This document shows, piece after piece, positions 31,450 through 31,800 of a DNA stretch of 31,800 nucleotides. Location of the stretch: positions 1-31,800 of IMG/VR virus record IMGVR_UViG_3300050821_023932. One strand, 5' to 3'. Each line of letters begins with the position of its first letter. Within the stretch, counting starts at the first letter, position 1. The position numbers and the translations under genes were made by a program. Origin of the DNA: a virus. Below the pieces are notes generated by a model. The model had not been told where the DNA came from and searched no databases. It worked only from the letters and a program-made list of their open reading frames with translations.

Positions 31450-31800
31450 TTAGTGTATAGGTTGATAAACATAAACTTTTTTTCCTGCACCTTTCATCCA
31501 TCCAGCTTCGGTATTTGCTGATCTACCACAAGGCAATACCATAACACAGGTGTCAGCCCATTGCATACCATCAAAATCATTATTAAAGCCTTGTTCCGAT
31601 CTTACGTACCTCAAAGCATTACGGTATTCTCCTGAAGTCCAATTTTGCCAATTAGGATCAATTTCTGACCAAGAAAATCCTTTATCTCCATTAGGTGGAT
31701 TTTTGAAATCATATACTTCATGTCCTAAATCTCTAAGGATAGAGACAACTTCTTGTTGAAATGGATTTCTCCAACTACTAGCTACATATATTTTTTTCAT
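31375..31800 (-). pseudogene. Nucleoside 2-deoxyribosyltransferase-like gene interrupted by an in-frame TAA
   Basis: The first 116 codons (31450-31800) give MKKIYVASSWRNPFQQEV, a later DFDGMQWADTCVMVLPCGRS and TEAGWMKGAGKKVYVYQPIH, like the Rossmann-like nucleoside 2-deoxyribosyltransferase/DUF4406 group (nucleotide salvage or base exchange). The stop at 31450-31452 is followed in the same frame by 24 more codons beginning EPELMYK and then a second stop at 31375-31377. EPELMYK is recalled as typical of the intact family end. The gene therefore seems cut near its C-terminus by one nonsense codon. The truncated protein may still fold. The start lies at the window edge and may be complete. A sequencing error is possible. 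Confidence 0.7.

Noticed and set aside
31450-31452. Reassigned TAA codon across the phage
   Set aside because: Other genes end normally at TAA, including the leftward neighbours, so a single interruption is better explained by mutation or error.

Overview
The window is most of a temperate tailed phage (prophage or phage contig) of a Bacteroidota host. The evidence for the host is the AT-rich sequence, an IntDOT-type tyrosine recombinase, A-rich rather than GGAGG-type translation starts, TAnnTTTG-like promoter elements, a DUF4373 (Lin1244/Lin1753-type) replication protein, and a lipoprotein with a charged Bacteroidota-style lipobox tail. The virion should be contractile-tailed: tail and baseplate genes resemble phage Mu (sheath, tube, frameshifted chaperone, tape measure, gp46/47/48, N, P, gp45), while the head genes resemble lambda (A-type terminase, W, B-type portal, C/Nu3-type protease-scaffold, D-type decoration, E-type capsid).

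Layout, left to right. 1-1520: integrase and three small unknown genes. About 1700-9590, leftward: terminator, membrane/lysis genes (spanin-like, holin-like, GH73-like endolysin), a repeat-rich fibre-like protein, small connector/terminator-like genes, capsid, decoration, protease/scaffold. 9695-10108, rightward: a tandem ribbon-helix-helix protein. 10105-12053, leftward: portal and W-like gene. 12155-15748, leftward: spike, hub proteins and a completion-type protein. 15890-16387, rightward: HExxH metalloprotease lipoprotein. 16390-24298, leftward: tail fibre, baseplate, tape measure, chaperone, tube, an initiator-type tRNA-Met, sheath. 24429-28120, rightward: six-gene cassette rich in glycosyltransferase-like proteins. 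28096-31800, leftward: terminase subunits, DUF4373 protein, and a deoxyribosyltransferase-like gene broken by an in-frame stop.

The structural genes all read leftward but are split into blocks by three rightward accessory insertions. Each insertion starts at a divergent intergenic region and ends within a few bases of, or overlapping, the stop codon of the next leftward gene. Three block heads (9.6, 12.1 and 24.3 kb) carry arrays of four or five head-to-tail copies of the 11-bp unit GGTACTCGTTA, placed 42-57 bp upstream of the leftward start codon. Two of these loci share 90 identical bases. I infer a phage-specific late regulon, possibly read by the phage's own tandem RHH protein, that couples virion-gene expression to expression or silencing of the accessory cassettes.

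The best candidates for new biology are the 11-bp array regulon, the glycosyltransferase cassette (possible virion or surface glycosylation), and the initiator-type tRNA inside the tail operon. All functional calls rest on reading the sequence and recalling family features; no database search was run.
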